In this document: one piece after another, positions 27,977-37,147 of the stretch
Position numbering within the stretch: the stretch's first letter is position 1
Layout: the number at the start of each line of letters is the position of its first letter
Assembly: GCA_018694835.1 (NCBI GenBank)
Contig: JABHOG010000034.1
Span: 37,945-101,944 of the forward strand
Source of the DNA: Planctomycetota bacterium
GTDB lineage: Bacteria; Planctomycetota; UBA8108; UBA1146
Reading direction: 5' to 3'
DNA: 64,000 nt
The notes under the pieces: generated by a model
Seen by the model: only the letters and a program-made list of their open reading frames with translations
Database searches by the model: none
What the model was told of the DNA's origin: nothing
Position numbers and translations under genes: made by a program

Positions 27977-28822
27977 TCAGTCCTGCATGAAGTCTAAACG
28001 ATGCTTGCTGCAGACCTGGCGCAAACGGGTCATGATCCTCGAGTGCAGCTGACAGACTCGAGATTCTGACAGGTGCAGATAATCTCCGATCGCCTTCATC
28101 GTCCAGCCCTCGATGTAGTAGCAATCGATGATGCTCTGCTCACGTGAGTCCAGATGCTCGTAGATGTAATCCATCATCGCCTGACGTTGCAGGTCCAGAT
28201 CGGGCGCCTTGGTCTTGACATCGTGAAGCACGTCGATTTTTCTCAGAGAACGAGACTCTCCATCATCTGAGATCTGCTCCGAGATGGAGACCATCGAAGC
28301 TGCGGAGGCTTCTCTTTGCATCTTCTCAAATTCTTCATCGTCGACACCCAGTTGAATCGCCATCTCGAAATCGGTGGGCTCTCTGCCGTTCTGGTTCTGC
28401 AGTTCTTTCCAGGCAGCATCAATCTTGTTGGCGGTGGATCGGACCAGCCGAGGAACCCAGTCCTGAGCCCGGAGTGAGTCGAGAATCGAACCACGAACCC
28501 GGGTAGAGCAGTAAGACTCGAACTTGACTCCGCGAGTCAGGTCGTAGTTATCGATAGCATCCATCAGTCCAAAGATGCCTGCACTGTAGAGATCTTCAAC
28601 CTCGACCTGCTGCGGCAATTTCATGTGAAGTCGATCGGCTGTGTAGCGGACGATGGGTAGGTATCTCTCGAGCAGATTATTCTTCAGATCTGGATTGGGA
28701 GTTTCCTTGTAATCGATCCACACCCGTTCGAGTACCGGGTCTTCATGCATGCGGGTCTTGCCGACCAAGGAATCGTTTGCAGGGTTGTCTTCCCTGTTCT
28801 CTGCGGTCTCAAGTTGTGTCAA
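27977..28822 (-). CDS. fliA: Flagellar-type sigma factor FliA (sigma28)
   Basis: A 281-residue sigma70-family protein. FliA directs RNA polymerase to late flagellar genes. Region 2 is seen in LLERYLPIVRYTADRLHMKLP, VEDLYSAGIFGLMDAIDNYD and FESYCSTRVRGSILDSLRAQDWVPR (the last is a FliA hallmark); region 4 is seen in YYIEGWTMKAIGDYLHLSESRVCQLHSR. Translation starts at TTG 28822 behind GAGGAG. An N-terminal extension of about 25 residues precedes the domain. It is the last flagellar gene of the operon; 185 non-coding bases separate it from flhG and may hold an internal promoter. Confidence 0.95.
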   Translation of the reverse strand: MTQLETAENREDNPANDSLVGKTRMHEDPVLERVWIDYKETPNPDLKNNLLERYLPIVRYTADRLHMKLPQQVEVEDLYSAGIFGLMDAIDNYDLTRGVKFESYCSTRVRGSILDSLRAQDWVPRLVRSTANKIDAAWKELQNQNGREPTDFEMAIQLGVDDEEFEKMQREASAASMVSISEQISDDGESRSLRKIDVLHDVKTKAPDLDLQRQAMMDYIYEHLDSREQSIIDCYYIEGWTMKAIGDYLHLSESRVCQLHSRIMTRLRQVCSKHRLDFMQD

Positions 28823-29007
28823 TGGAGTCTCCTCTTCCTATCAATCGCACTATTGATCCTGGTCTGTCACCGTAGGCTCCCATCGAGAGTCCATCTCGAG
28901 GATGTGGCGATTCGCCTCAGCGCACCACATCAGAGCCAGTCCCCTACCACCAGTGGCAATCACCAGGCCCGGAAATGTAATTCATTCGCAAGATTCAGTT
29001 CATCTCC

Positions 29008-29892
29008 TCAAACAGAACGCTCATGAGCCCTGCTAAGATCCCCGGACCACAGGACTTTTATCCGCTGGAGGAATCCCTTGCTGCCCTGACGTCGAGATAG
29101 CCCCAGATTCCTGGCCAGATCCCTCACCCCACGCGCTGCGGGGCAGGAAGGATAGGAGAGGGAAAAGTGCTGTCTCTTTCGCACCGCCGCACTGACTCTC
29201 GGGTCCTGAAAAATGGCTCCGCAATCGCGGATCTCGTGTCCCAGGAATTGATGGGCCAGGCCGATCATTCGACTGGAGACTTGCTGAGCCTCTCCACGAG
29301 AGAGTACCTGGTTCACCACCAACCAGTTTCGAGGAGCATTTTCCTCCTTTGAGAAGACCTTGAGCATCGCATAGGCGTCCACGATGGCCGTGGGTTCAGG
29401 TGTAGTCACCACCAGCACTTCGCCAGCGCAAACGCAAAGATCGAGAACCGCTCGAGAAATCCCCGCACCGGTATCGATCAGCACCAGGTCAAATTCCTCG
29501 ACCAACCTGCCTACGGCATCCAGTAGTCGTTGCTTTTGCAGTAGCCCTAGATCCGCGACATTGGTCAATCCACTGGCACCGGGAAGTACCTTGATTCCTC
29601 CAGGAGCATTGATCAAAACCTCGTCAAGGGTGGCTCTTCCGTCGATCAGGTGGCCCAGGTTTCTCTTCGGATGAAGATCGAGAAGAACATCGATGTTTGC
29701 CAGACCCAGATCACCATCCAGTAGCACTGTGCGTAGCCCCGAGGCGGCTGCGGCCAAGGCGAGTCCGACCGAGATGTTGGTCTTACCGACCCCCCCTTTG
29801 CCACTGGTCACTGCGATGACTCGGGCCCTTCCCCTGACGGGAACGACCTTTTCTTCGACCATCATTCGAAGGCGCCATGCCTGATCTCTCAT
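29008..29892 (-). CDS. flhG: FlhG/FleN MinD-like ATPase, flagellar number regulator
   Basis: A 294-residue ParA/MinD-family ATPase. The deviant Walker A is VTSGKGGVGKTNISVGLA, then LLDGDLGLANIDVLLDLHP, LIDTGAGISRAVLDL (Walker B region) and VVTTPEPTAIVDAYAMLK, a signature of FlhG. FlhG limits flagellar number and helps assemble the C-ring together with FlhF. The N-terminal MRDQAWRLRMM segment resembles the DQAxxLR motif through which FlhG stimulates the FlhF GTPase. The start overlaps the flhF stop by four bases. Confidence 0.95.
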   Translation of the reverse strand: MRDQAWRLRMMVEEKVVPVRGRARVIAVTSGKGGVGKTNISVGLALAAAASGLRTVLLDGDLGLANIDVLLDLHPKRNLGHLIDGRATLDEVLINAPGGIKVLPGASGLTNVADLGLLQKQRLLDAVGRLVEEFDLVLIDTGAGISRAVLDLCVCAGEVLVVTTPEPTAIVDAYAMLKVFSKEENAPRNWLVVNQVLSRGEAQQVSSRMIGLAHQFLGHEIRDCGAIFQDPRVSAAVRKRQHFSLSYPSCPAARGVRDLARNLGLSRRQGSKGFLQRIKVLWSGDLSRAHERSV

Positions 29893-31262
29893 CTTCCTTC
29901 TAACACCATTTCACAGATGGAATCCCGGGTTGCGGCCTGGATGTCTTCAGGCACTTCCTGGCCACAGGTCACGTACGAAACAGGAGCCTGACTGACTCCG
30001 AATAGATCCCACAGGAATCCCTTCCTGTACGACTCATCTTTCTTGGTGAAGATCACGCGCTGATAGCCGACCACACGAAAGGATTCAGCAGTGGCCATGA
30101 TGGCCTCAGGAGCTGCAGCCAGGGACAGGCACAAATGCACCTCCACCTCGCCGATATTAGAGAGCGATTCCTTCACCTCGGTGAGACGATCAAGATCTCG
30201 CTGACTTCGGCCAGCGGTATCGACCAGAATCACATCGCAATCGGAGAAGCCTTTGATCGCTTCAGCAGCGGCACCCGGTTCGGAGACAGTCTTGAGGGGT
30301 AGCCCAAGGATCTCTGCAAATCGACGCAACTGTTCCACCGCTCCGATCCGATAGCAATCGAGAGTGACCATTCCAACTCTCTTCTTCTCCACCAGATGAA
30401 ACTGCGCCGCAAGTTTTGCGAGTGTTGTAGTTTTTCCGACGCCGGTGGGGCCGACCAGGGCCACCACCTTCGGCTCGCCGCTGCTCGCTACAGAAATGGG
30501 GCAGGTCTCAGGAATCCGCGCAGCCACGCAAGCTGCGACCCGCTCACGAGCGAGGCTCTGGTACTGCTCCTTCTTCATCTGATCACCGATGGGATCGCAG
30601 CAGACCATCTCGAGAATCCGATTCTGCGCAGCCGATGAGAATCCCGCCACCTCGCACAGCGATTTCACCGCTCCGATGAACACCGGGTCTTCGACGATGA
30701 TCGCTCGGTTCTCCTCGAAGGATGTGATGGGCGCGGGATCGAAATTCTCGTTCACTTCTGCAGAGAGTTCTTCTCTGGTCATCATCTGCTGCGGAGAAGA
30801 AGGAGCCGATTGCGAGTGCTGAGTATCGATCGATCGCGAGTAAACTTCCAGTTCCTCGGCAATCTTGCTGCGAGCTCCTTCTAACCTATAAACCAGGGTA
30901 CCGGACTCTTGGCTCGTCTCGAAATTTCCGGAAACCACCGGGACCAGATCAGGAATCGACTCTGAAATAAACTCTGGAACTCGACAAGATCCCTTGGCCA
31001 GTGGCGCCAGTTTCCCACTCGAACTGACCACCGTGTTTTCCTGTGACTGGAAGAACATCGATTCTTCGGTTCGTATGATTACGACTACATCAGAAACCCC
31101 GAACCAACCGAAGAATCCCGGCCTTCGTACCTTTCGAGACTGGACCACGGTCCAATCACTGCCGAATCTATCCTGAAGGATTCTAACTGCGGTTGCATAA
31201 TCGGGTGCCACGACACGAGTGTGTCCGGCATCCGTGGATGCTATTGGCTCATTCAAGAGCAC
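29889..31262 (-). CDS. flhF: FlhF, SRP-type GTPase for flagellar placement
   Basis: A 457-residue SRP-family GTPase. The N-terminal B region is basic with ATAVRILQDRFGSDWTVVQS, followed by an acidic linker and the NG domain with VALVGPTGVGKTTTLAKLA (G1), VTLDCYRIGAVEQLRRFAEI (G2/G3 region), LVDTAGRSQRD and FTKKDES (G4). FlhF marks the pole and recruits early flagellar components in many polarly flagellated bacteria. Translation starts with GTG behind AAGGGG. flhF and flhG overlap, as is common for this pair. Confidence 0.95.
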   Translation of the reverse strand: MLLNEPIASTDAGHTRVVAPDYATAVRILQDRFGSDWTVVQSRKVRRPGFFGWFGVSDVVVIIRTEESMFFQSQENTVVSSSGKLAPLAKGSCRVPEFISESIPDLVPVVSGNFETSQESGTLVYRLEGARSKIAEELEVYSRSIDTQHSQSAPSSPQQMMTREELSAEVNENFDPAPITSFEENRAIIVEDPVFIGAVKSLCEVAGFSSAAQNRILEMVCCDPIGDQMKKEQYQSLARERVAACVAARIPETCPISVASSGEPKVVALVGPTGVGKTTTLAKLAAQFHLVEKKRVGMVTLDCYRIGAVEQLRRFAEILGLPLKTVSEPGAAAEAIKGFSDCDVILVDTAGRSQRDLDRLTEVKESLSNIGEVEVHLCLSLAAAPEAIMATAESFRVVGYQRVIFTKKDESYRKGFLWDLFGVSQAPVSYVTCGQEVPEDIQAATRDSICEMVLEGR

Positions 31263-31283
31263 ATTCCCCTTCCCCCTGGGAAC

Positions 31284-33473
31284 TTACCCGCTGACTCCCC
31301 AGCCTCGGGCTTCGGTCCCCGCCATTCCCCATGACTCCACGGTAACACCGTGGGCGACCTCATTGTAGGAGAGGACTGACGCCATGGGCACTTCCTTCTC
31401 CATCAGCTTCTTGATCGCAAATCTCGAACGGGATGAGGTGATCAGCAACGCTGGATACCCCTCCTCGATCTGGTCCTCGAGGGCCTTCTTCAGCGCCCCG
31501 ACCACCTGATCATGCACCTCTGGCGACAGGCAGGGCAGGGAGCCACCGATCGGCTGGTGCTCGAGCCCCTCCAGCACCAGAGTCTCGATTTCCGGGTCCA
31601 CCGTGACCGCATGAAGCGTTCCCGATGCATCGACCAGGGCCGAACAGATGTTCCTACGCAGTGCCACCCGGACCACTTCTACCAGTGATTCAGGGGACGG
31701 TGTCTCCCCCGCCTGTTGCTGAACCACTTCACTCAGAGTCTCCAGGATCTTCTCCATGTCGCGAATCGAGACCTGCTCAGCGACCAATAACTGGAGAACT
31801 TTTTGAACTTCACCGACCCGCAACCGTCCCGGAACCACCTCTTCGATCAGTGGCTTGAACTCGTCGCCGAGTCGGTCGAGGATTTTACGGGTCTCTCGCT
31901 GCGTCAGCAGCTCCTCGATGTGCTCGATCACTACCCCTCGCAGGTGGAAGAGCAATGCGTCTTGACTGGACAGAACCTTGTATCCACGCCCCTTCTGCAG
32001 CAATTCAGCATCTTCGGGCGAAACCCACTTGGCCGGGGCACCGTAACTCTCCCGTGGCACAGGATCTCCAGAGATCCGGTCGATCGGATGATCCAGATCA
32101 CCCAGTACCAGCGAACGATTCGCCTTCAACTCTCCCCGTGAGCAGGAGTTTTCACGCAGGAAAATCTGGAATTCTTGTCGCGGAATGGCTCGCAGTTCAA
32201 CGCGGGCATGAACCGGCGGAATCCAGAACCCGAGCTGTTTCTGTAGATCTTGGCGTAATTGCTGGACCCGGGCATGAAGTGAAGACCCTTCCCCTTGTGG
32301 ATCCATCAACTCATGCAGGCTGTATCCCAGCACGATACTGATCGGTTGCTGCAGAGAGAACTCATAGGCTCTAGCATCTGGCTTCTGCTGGTCGATCTTC
32401 TTCCTCGCAGCGTCCTCGATCTTGCTCACCGCTGTGGGTTGCGGGATCTTGCTTCCAGCCTCTGGGATAACGCGATCCTGGCTGCTGAACCAGGAGATCA
32501 TTCCCAGAGTCACCGCCAGCACTCCGAGAACCACCGGGGGAAGCCCGGTGAACATCAGTCCCAACAGGATCAATGCGGTAACACCCATCGCTTTCGGATT
32601 GCCAAACAGTTGCCCGACCACCACATCACCGATTTGCCCCCGAGACGATGCTCTGGTCACCATCAATCCGGCTGCAATGCTGACGAACAGTGCCGGGATC
32701 TGCGTGACCAGGCCGTCTCCGATCGTCAGGGTAGTGAAGACGCGTCCGGCCTCTGCAAAGGACATATTGTATTGCAAGATACCGATGGCGAATCCGCCGA
32801 CGATGTTGATCATCGTGATGACGATACCTGCGATCGCATCGCCACGAACAAACTTGCTCGCTCCGTCCATCGCACCGTAGAAATCGGCCTGTTCTGCCAG
32901 TTCCTCCCGAGCAGTGCTCGCTTGATCTCCAGTGATATTTCCAGCATTCAGGTCAGCATCGATGGCCATCTGAGCACCGGGCATTCGATCCAGAGTGAAT
33001 CGAGCCGATACCTCAGCGATTCGAGATGCTCCCTTGGTCACCACGACAAACTGGATCACCACCAAAATCGTAAAGATGATGAAGCCCACCACCACACTGG
33101 ATCCAGATACGAATTCACCGAAGAACAGAACGACATCCCCAGCAGCACCGGTACCCTCTTCCCCGGCGCGGCTGAGCACCAGTCGAGTGGTGGCGATGTT
33201 GAGGGCCAATCGATACAGCGTTGCCAGCAGTAGCACGGAAGGGAATGAGGCGAACTCGAGAGGCTTTTTCAGGTACACGACGGTGAACAGTATCAGCACT
33301 GATAAACCGATATTTGCCCCGAGCAGGCCATCCATCAGTTGGCCTGGCAATGGAACCAGGATTGCGATCAACATCCCTGCTAACGCCAGCACCAGCGCAA
33401 GGTCTCTATTTTTCGAGACGGAGCCTTTCCAGTCGGACGGCGCCCGTAGTGTCTTGATGTTCGGCTCACTCAT
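31284..33473 (-). CDS. flhA: Flagellar export gate protein FlhA
   Basis: A 729-residue protein of the FlhA/LcrV family, slightly longer than the usual 690-700. Eight hydrophobic segments occupy the first 330 residues, including LALVLALAGMLIAILVPLP and the conserved loop ASRIAEVSARFTLDRMPGAQMAIDADLNAG. The cytoplasmic domain (LVLGDLDHPIDRISGDPVPRESYGAPAKWV onward) forms the nonamer ring that receives export chaperones. The first bases overlap the flhB stop by four. Nothing appears missing. Confidence 0.96.
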   Translation of the reverse strand: MSEPNIKTLRAPSDWKGSVSKNRDLALVLALAGMLIAILVPLPGQLMDGLLGANIGLSVLILFTVVYLKKPLEFASFPSVLLLATLYRLALNIATTRLVLSRAGEEGTGAAGDVVLFFGEFVSGSSVVVGFIIFTILVVIQFVVVTKGASRIAEVSARFTLDRMPGAQMAIDADLNAGNITGDQASTAREELAEQADFYGAMDGASKFVRGDAIAGIVITMINIVGGFAIGILQYNMSFAEAGRVFTTLTIGDGLVTQIPALFVSIAAGLMVTRASSRGQIGDVVVGQLFGNPKAMGVTALILLGLMFTGLPPVVLGVLAVTLGMISWFSSQDRVIPEAGSKIPQPTAVSKIEDAARKKIDQQKPDARAYEFSLQQPISIVLGYSLHELMDPQGEGSSLHARVQQLRQDLQKQLGFWIPPVHARVELRAIPRQEFQIFLRENSCSRGELKANRSLVLGDLDHPIDRISGDPVPRESYGAPAKWVSPEDAELLQKGRGYKVLSSQDALLFHLRGVVIEHIEELLTQRETRKILDRLGDEFKPLIEEVVPGRLRVGEVQKVLQLLVAEQVSIRDMEKILETLSEVVQQQAGETPSPESLVEVVRVALRRNICSALVDASGTLHAVTVDPEIETLVLEGLEHQPIGGSLPCLSPEVHDQVVGALKKALEDQIEEGYPALLITSSRSRFAIKKLMEKEVPMASVLSYNEVAHGVTVESWGMAGTEARGWGVSG

Positions 33474-34306
33474 CGGGAGTCCCTTCTGGGTCCTTCTTGT
33501 AGAGACACTTCGCTGACTGACTCCAGTGCTCGATCGGACAGGATCTTCTTGTGTGCTTCCCTACGGTTCCGTCGAACCTGTGGATTTCCGAGCAGTTCTT
33601 TTCTTTCATCCTCAACTTCTCTTCGACTCATCATCAACGAACGACGATACACCCAGCGTCTGTGTGCCCAGTCCAACGTGGAAATGATCAACAACAATCC
33701 GCAGCTCTGAAGTATCAATTTCATCACCAACAGGCCTACTGGGATCAACCCGACAAACCCCTCAGTGGTGATTGCTGAGCCGACCTCTTCAGATCGTTCC
33801 AGTAGTCCCCAGATCCCCGGCACCAGTACGGCACCGATCGCAACCAGTTTGAGGAGTGCCATCATGATTCTGCCGACTCCTTCGAAGCCAAAGATTGTGC
33901 TGGCTCCACGGACCGGATCGATTCTCGACAGATCGGGAAGTACTTCGCTGAACCGGATACGAAACCCCACCTGCAACCAGGTCATGACGATTGCGGAGAC
34001 CAACATCAGCAACATCAGCGGAGAGATGATCTGAAGAATCTGCTCCAGCGTTCGTTGGACCAGGCCGGAAGCGGCCTCAGTATTCAATCGTAAGGATCCG
34101 AAGTTGCCGAGGCTCGTCCGTGTAATGGTGAGAAATGCCGAGAAGATGCTACCGGAGAAGAGCAGCACGCTTCCAGCTCCCACTCCCAGCACCACCGAAC
34201 CGACCAGATCCTGACTGAGTGCCGCCTGGCCATTCATGCGGGCATCTTCCAGACGCTTGCGCGTCGGAGTTTCAGTTCTCTCGTCGTGATCATTCATCTG
34301 AAGCAT
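33470..34306 (-). CDS. flhB: FlhB export switch protein lacking the self-cleaving cytoplasmic domain
   Basis: A 278-residue protein that matches FlhB over the N-terminal region RTETPTRKRLEDARMNGQ, the four hydrophobic segments, RIDPVRGASTIFGFEG and the linker helix RRSLMMSRREVEDERKELL then GNPQVRRNRREAHKKIL. Family members are usually 350-380 residues and continue with a domain that cuts itself within NPTH to switch export specificity. Here the chain ends about 25 residues after the linker helix, with no NPTH, and flhA starts within the stop codon, so the domain cannot be hidden in another frame. The start ATG is behind GGGGGAG. Either a separate protein supplies the missing domain or substrate switching works differently. 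Confidence 0.92.
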   Translation of the reverse strand: MLQMNDHDERTETPTRKRLEDARMNGQAALSQDLVGSVVLGVGAGSVLLFSGSIFSAFLTITRTSLGNFGSLRLNTEAASGLVQRTLEQILQIISPLMLLMLVSAIVMTWLQVGFRIRFSEVLPDLSRIDPVRGASTIFGFEGVGRIMMALLKLVAIGAVLVPGIWGLLERSEEVGSAITTEGFVGLIPVGLLVMKLILQSCGLLLIISTLDWAHRRWVYRRSLMMSRREVEDERKELLGNPQVRRNRREAHKKILSDRALESVSEVSLQEGPRRDSR

Positions 34307-34310
34307 AGGA

Positions 34311-35144
34311 TCAACTCCCCCCGATTCGGTTGAGGATCATCTGCGATCCTTCCAGTCCGGTGTTCACAACGACTCCGAAGAGGTCCGCGATGAAGGGAAG
34401 TGTCATGAATAGAGCCAGCATTCCGACTCCTGTCCGCACTGCAAATCCAACTGCAAACACATTCATCTCGGGAATCATCCGCGCCAGGATTCCCAACCCG
34501 ATGGTCGTCACCAGAAGTGCGACGCTCGCAGGGAAGGCGATTTGCAGACCCAGCAACCAGGTCTGACCTCCGATTTCTCGAGTGACCTCGGTGGCCGTTT
34601 CTACCGGAATCCCGGCCAGAAGGATTTTTCCGATCGATCCTGGAGGCACCGAATCAAAGGATCCGCAGAGGGCAAGAATCACCAGGCGATGCCCCTCCAG
34701 TGCCAGAAAAACCAGTCCGGCAAAGATCGTCATCAAGGTCGACGTCGGTGTGTTGGCCTGGCCGGTTGTAGGGTCCACCACCTGACCAAATGCCAGGCCA
34801 GAATCCTGTCCGATCAACTGACCACCCAGGTGGGCACCCCACATCAAGATCGCTGCAGTGGCACCGAGTACCCAGCCGATTGCCAACTCTCCGCAGAGAG
34901 AGACGGCTCCAGCCAGCGGTGTCGCGATCAACTGGCCCATTTCAAGAGTTCCTCCCCCGGCCGAGGAGGAGAGAGCGATGGGTGCAACACAGAGTGCAAT
35001 CAACGCAGCGATGGCAGTCTTGATCCGCATCGGGATGACCGACGACGAAAATATCGGCAGCACCATCATCGCTCCAGAGATTCTGGTGAAGACCAGCAGC
35101 CAGCAAGTCCAGGTCGCAGTGGAGTACTCGAATAGTTCGGCCAT
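34311..35144 (-). CDS. fliR: Flagellar export gate protein FliR
   Basis: A 277-residue multi-pass membrane protein of the FliR family (usual length about 260). Recognisable segments are WLLVFTRISGAMMVLPIF, VIPMRIKTAIAALIALCVAP, GELAIGWVLGATAAILMWG, GQLIGQDSGLAFGQVVDP and ARMIPEMNVFAVGFAVR. FliR joins FliP and FliQ in the core of the export gate. The start was put at ATG 35144, just past the fliQ stop; a longer in-frame form would overlap fliQ. Confidence 0.94.
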   Translation of the reverse strand: MAELFEYSTATWTCWLLVFTRISGAMMVLPIFSSSVIPMRIKTAIAALIALCVAPIALSSSAGGGTLEMGQLIATPLAGAVSLCGELAIGWVLGATAAILMWGAHLGGQLIGQDSGLAFGQVVDPTTGQANTPTSTLMTIFAGLVFLALEGHRLVILALCGSFDSVPPGSIGKILLAGIPVETATEVTREIGGQTWLLGLQIAFPASVALLVTTIGLGILARMIPEMNVFAVGFAVRTGVGMLALFMTLPFIADLFGVVVNTGLEGSQMILNRIGGS

Positions 35145-35149
35145 CTCGG

Positions 35150-35428
35150 CTATCCCCCACCCAACGCTGTGGAGGAAGCCTGGATCATCTCCCGGGTGAA
35201 GTCGGTGGCCCAACCGAGTAGCAATGGCATGAGAAGGAGCATCGCCATCGCCACTGCCAGGATCTTGGGAACAAAGGTCAGGGTAGGATCTTGAAGATGG
35301 GTCAATGCCTGAATCAGGCTTACCACGATCCCTACCACCAGCATCACCAGCAAGATCGGAATTGAAAGTTGCAAGGCAACGAGTAGTGCTTGCTGGAGAA
35401 TATCCAGTGCCAGGTCAGTCCGCGTCAT
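35150..35428 (-). CDS. fliQ: Flagellar export gate protein FliQ
   Basis: A 92-residue protein with two hydrophobic helices, matching FliQ in size and in LLVALQLSIPILLVMLVVGIVVSLIQA and THLQDPTLTFVPKILAV. It forms part of the FliP5Q4R1 gate. The start overlaps the fliP stop by four bases (ATGA). Confidence 0.95.
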   Translation of the reverse strand: MTRTDLALDILQQALLVALQLSIPILLVMLVVGIVVSLIQALTHLQDPTLTFVPKILAVAMAMLLLMPLLLGWATDFTREMIQASSTALGGG

Positions 35429-36270
35429 CCGCTTACCGTCACCATCGAGGAGAACAACAACTGTTCCACCACCAGTCCCCAGCCATCCACCAGAACGAAG
35501 ACCAACACCTTGAAGGGGAGCGAAACGATTACGGGGGGTAACATCAACATCCCCATCGAAACCAGCATTGCTGAAACCACCAGGTCGATGACCACGAATG
35601 GGATGTAGATCATGAATCCCATCTCGAATGCTCGGCGCAGTTCGCTGAGGACAAAGGATGGGATGATCACCGTGGTCGGCAAGGCATCGACAAACCCCCG
35701 GCTGATGACACCATTTTCCTCGTAGAGCTCTTTCACCTCGGTAGGTGCACCCACTCGAGCCATCAACAACAGGTCTCCCTCGTCGATGGAGTGATACATG
35801 AACTCTCTCATGCGAGTGTCTGCGTATTCATAGGCTTGCTGCCCAGTGGGAACCTCACCAGTCGACGGGGATGGAGTCTGTTCGGCATAGGGCTGGATGG
35901 CATTGGTGTAGATATCACCCCAGATCGGCCCCATCACTGCAAGAGTTAGCAGGAATGACAGCCCGATCAGCACCTGATTGGGTGGAGAATCTTGGGTTCC
36001 AATCGCCCGCCGGACAAAACCAAGCACCACGATGATTCTGGTGAAGCAGGTGGTCAGCATCAGTAATGCAGGCGCGATGGCCAGAACCGTCGTCAGCAAG
36101 ATCAACTTGATGGAGACATCGACATCCGCAGGAGATCCACTCAAAACTCGATCGAGGATGCCAGCATCCACTCCATCTCCGGCGCTCGCCAGTGCAACGG
36201 GTGCAGTGACCAGCAAGATCACTGCAGCCCCGATGACACCCAGAATCAATGAACGCCTGAAGTTGATCAC
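35425..36270 (-). CDS. fliP: Flagellar export gate protein FliP
   Basis: A 281-residue membrane protein beginning with a cleavable signal-like segment (LILGVIGAAVILLVTAPVALA). Family motifs are LTTCFTRIIVVLGFVRRAIGTQDSPPNQVLIGL, seen here in separate pieces as CFTRIIVVLGFVRRAIG and QDSPPNQVLIGLSFLLTL, followed by PTTVIIPSFVLSELRRAFEMG and IDLVVSAMLVSMGMLMLPP. The start was set at GTG 36270, which overlaps the fliO stop and has GGGAGAGG upstream; a longer frame to 36327 lies inside fliO. It is about 30 residues longer than E. coli FliP, mostly in the periplasmic loop. Confidence 0.94.
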   Translation of the reverse strand: MINFRRSLILGVIGAAVILLVTAPVALASAGDGVDAGILDRVLSGSPADVDVSIKLILLTTVLAIAPALLMLTTCFTRIIVVLGFVRRAIGTQDSPPNQVLIGLSFLLTLAVMGPIWGDIYTNAIQPYAEQTPSPSTGEVPTGQQAYEYADTRMREFMYHSIDEGDLLLMARVGAPTEVKELYEENGVISRGFVDALPTTVIIPSFVLSELRRAFEMGFMIYIPFVVIDLVVSAMLVSMGMLMLPPVIVSLPFKVLVFVLVDGWGLVVEQLLFSSMVTVSG

Positions 36271-37091
36271 TTCTTGACCTCTCCCTCGACGCTTTCGCCG
36301 AATCCCTCGAGGCGCTCCCTGAGCCATTCGATCTCATGTCTCACATCTCTCGAAGCGGTATCCACGGTTTGCGAATCTTCAGCGGTCGTGTCAAAGGTCC
36401 CCGTGTCCAAGACAGTGTCCAAGACAGTGTCGTATGCCTCAGCATCGAATGTCTCGGTATCAAATGTGTCAGTATCGATTGCCTGCTTGTTGAATGCTTC
36501 TGTACCCGCCTCAGTTGAGATCGATTCGGTGGGCTGTGAGAATTTGGGTGCCGGGCTCTCACCATGGACTCGACCGATCTCCCTGGTGAACTCTACCCCA
36601 TAGCTGAGAGCCTCAACCTCTCGCGGATCCGTGATCACACTCAGGCAATCCATCCGACCTGAAGAAGCCCCAACCACCAGCACTCGCTCTCCAACCTTGA
36701 CGACAGTGATGTTCTGACGAGTTCCCATCGGCATTCGCATCAGAACTTTCATTCGAGCATCCTTCCCGGGAATCGCTCCTGGTGCGTATTTTCTGAGCAG
36801 AAAGAATCCACCGATTCCTATTCCCGCAATGACCAGAATCGCTCCGAGTGCCTGCAACGTTTTCCATAGATTCGCACTGCCTGCGGAATTCCCTGCGGAA
36901 ACCATTCCGCCATTAGCAAAACGCTCGTCCGGCATCTGAGTTCCGGTGACCTCAGAAGAACTGGAGGAATTGGGAACTGGAAATTGCTGGGCATCAATCA
37001 CCGACGTCGCTGCGATGACCAGGATCGCTAACAGGAGGATCGTCCGGACCCAATCGCTCTCAAATTTCCTACTGCTTACCTGAAGTTGCAT
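36267..37091 (-). CDS. fliO: FliO-like flagellar assembly protein with acidic repeat tail
   Basis: A 274-residue protein. It has a signal-like N-terminus (RTILLLAILVIAATSVIDA), a Ser-rich periplasmic segment, one membrane helix (LGAILVIAGIGIGGFFLLRKY) and a FliO-type basic domain (MKVLMRMPMGTRQNITVVKVGERVLVVGAS). The last 100 residues are rich in Asp, Thr and Phe in a short repeat (DTFDTETFDAEAYDTVLDT), not present in typical FliO; part of it is a 12-bp DNA duplication. FliO assists assembly of the FliP ring. ATG 37091 was chosen because AAGGA lies eight bases upstream; ATG 37148, overlapping the fliJ stop, is the alternative. Confidence 0.85.
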   Translation of the reverse strand: MQLQVSSRKFESDWVRTILLLAILVIAATSVIDAQQFPVPNSSSSSEVTGTQMPDERFANGGMVSAGNSAGSANLWKTLQALGAILVIAGIGIGGFFLLRKYAPGAIPGKDARMKVLMRMPMGTRQNITVVKVGERVLVVGASSGRMDCLSVITDPREVEALSYGVEFTREIGRVHGESPAPKFSQPTESISTEAGTEAFNKQAIDTDTFDTETFDAEAYDTVLDTVLDTGTFDTTAEDSQTVDTASRDVRHEIEWLRERLEGFGESVEGEVKK

Positions 37092-37147
37092 TTTGGTGAT
37101 CCTTTCCGATCTCCTGATCTCATCGATTCCTTTTTCAGGAAACCTCA

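Noticed and set aside
32295..33233. 312-codon plus-strand frame opposite flhA
   Set aside because: Antisense to a clear flhA; His/Asp/Ser-rich composition is a mirror effect.
33470..34306. Frameshift explaining the short FlhB
   Set aside because: The stop overlaps the flhA start by four bases, as for the other gene pairs here, and no NPTH-like sequence appears in another frame.
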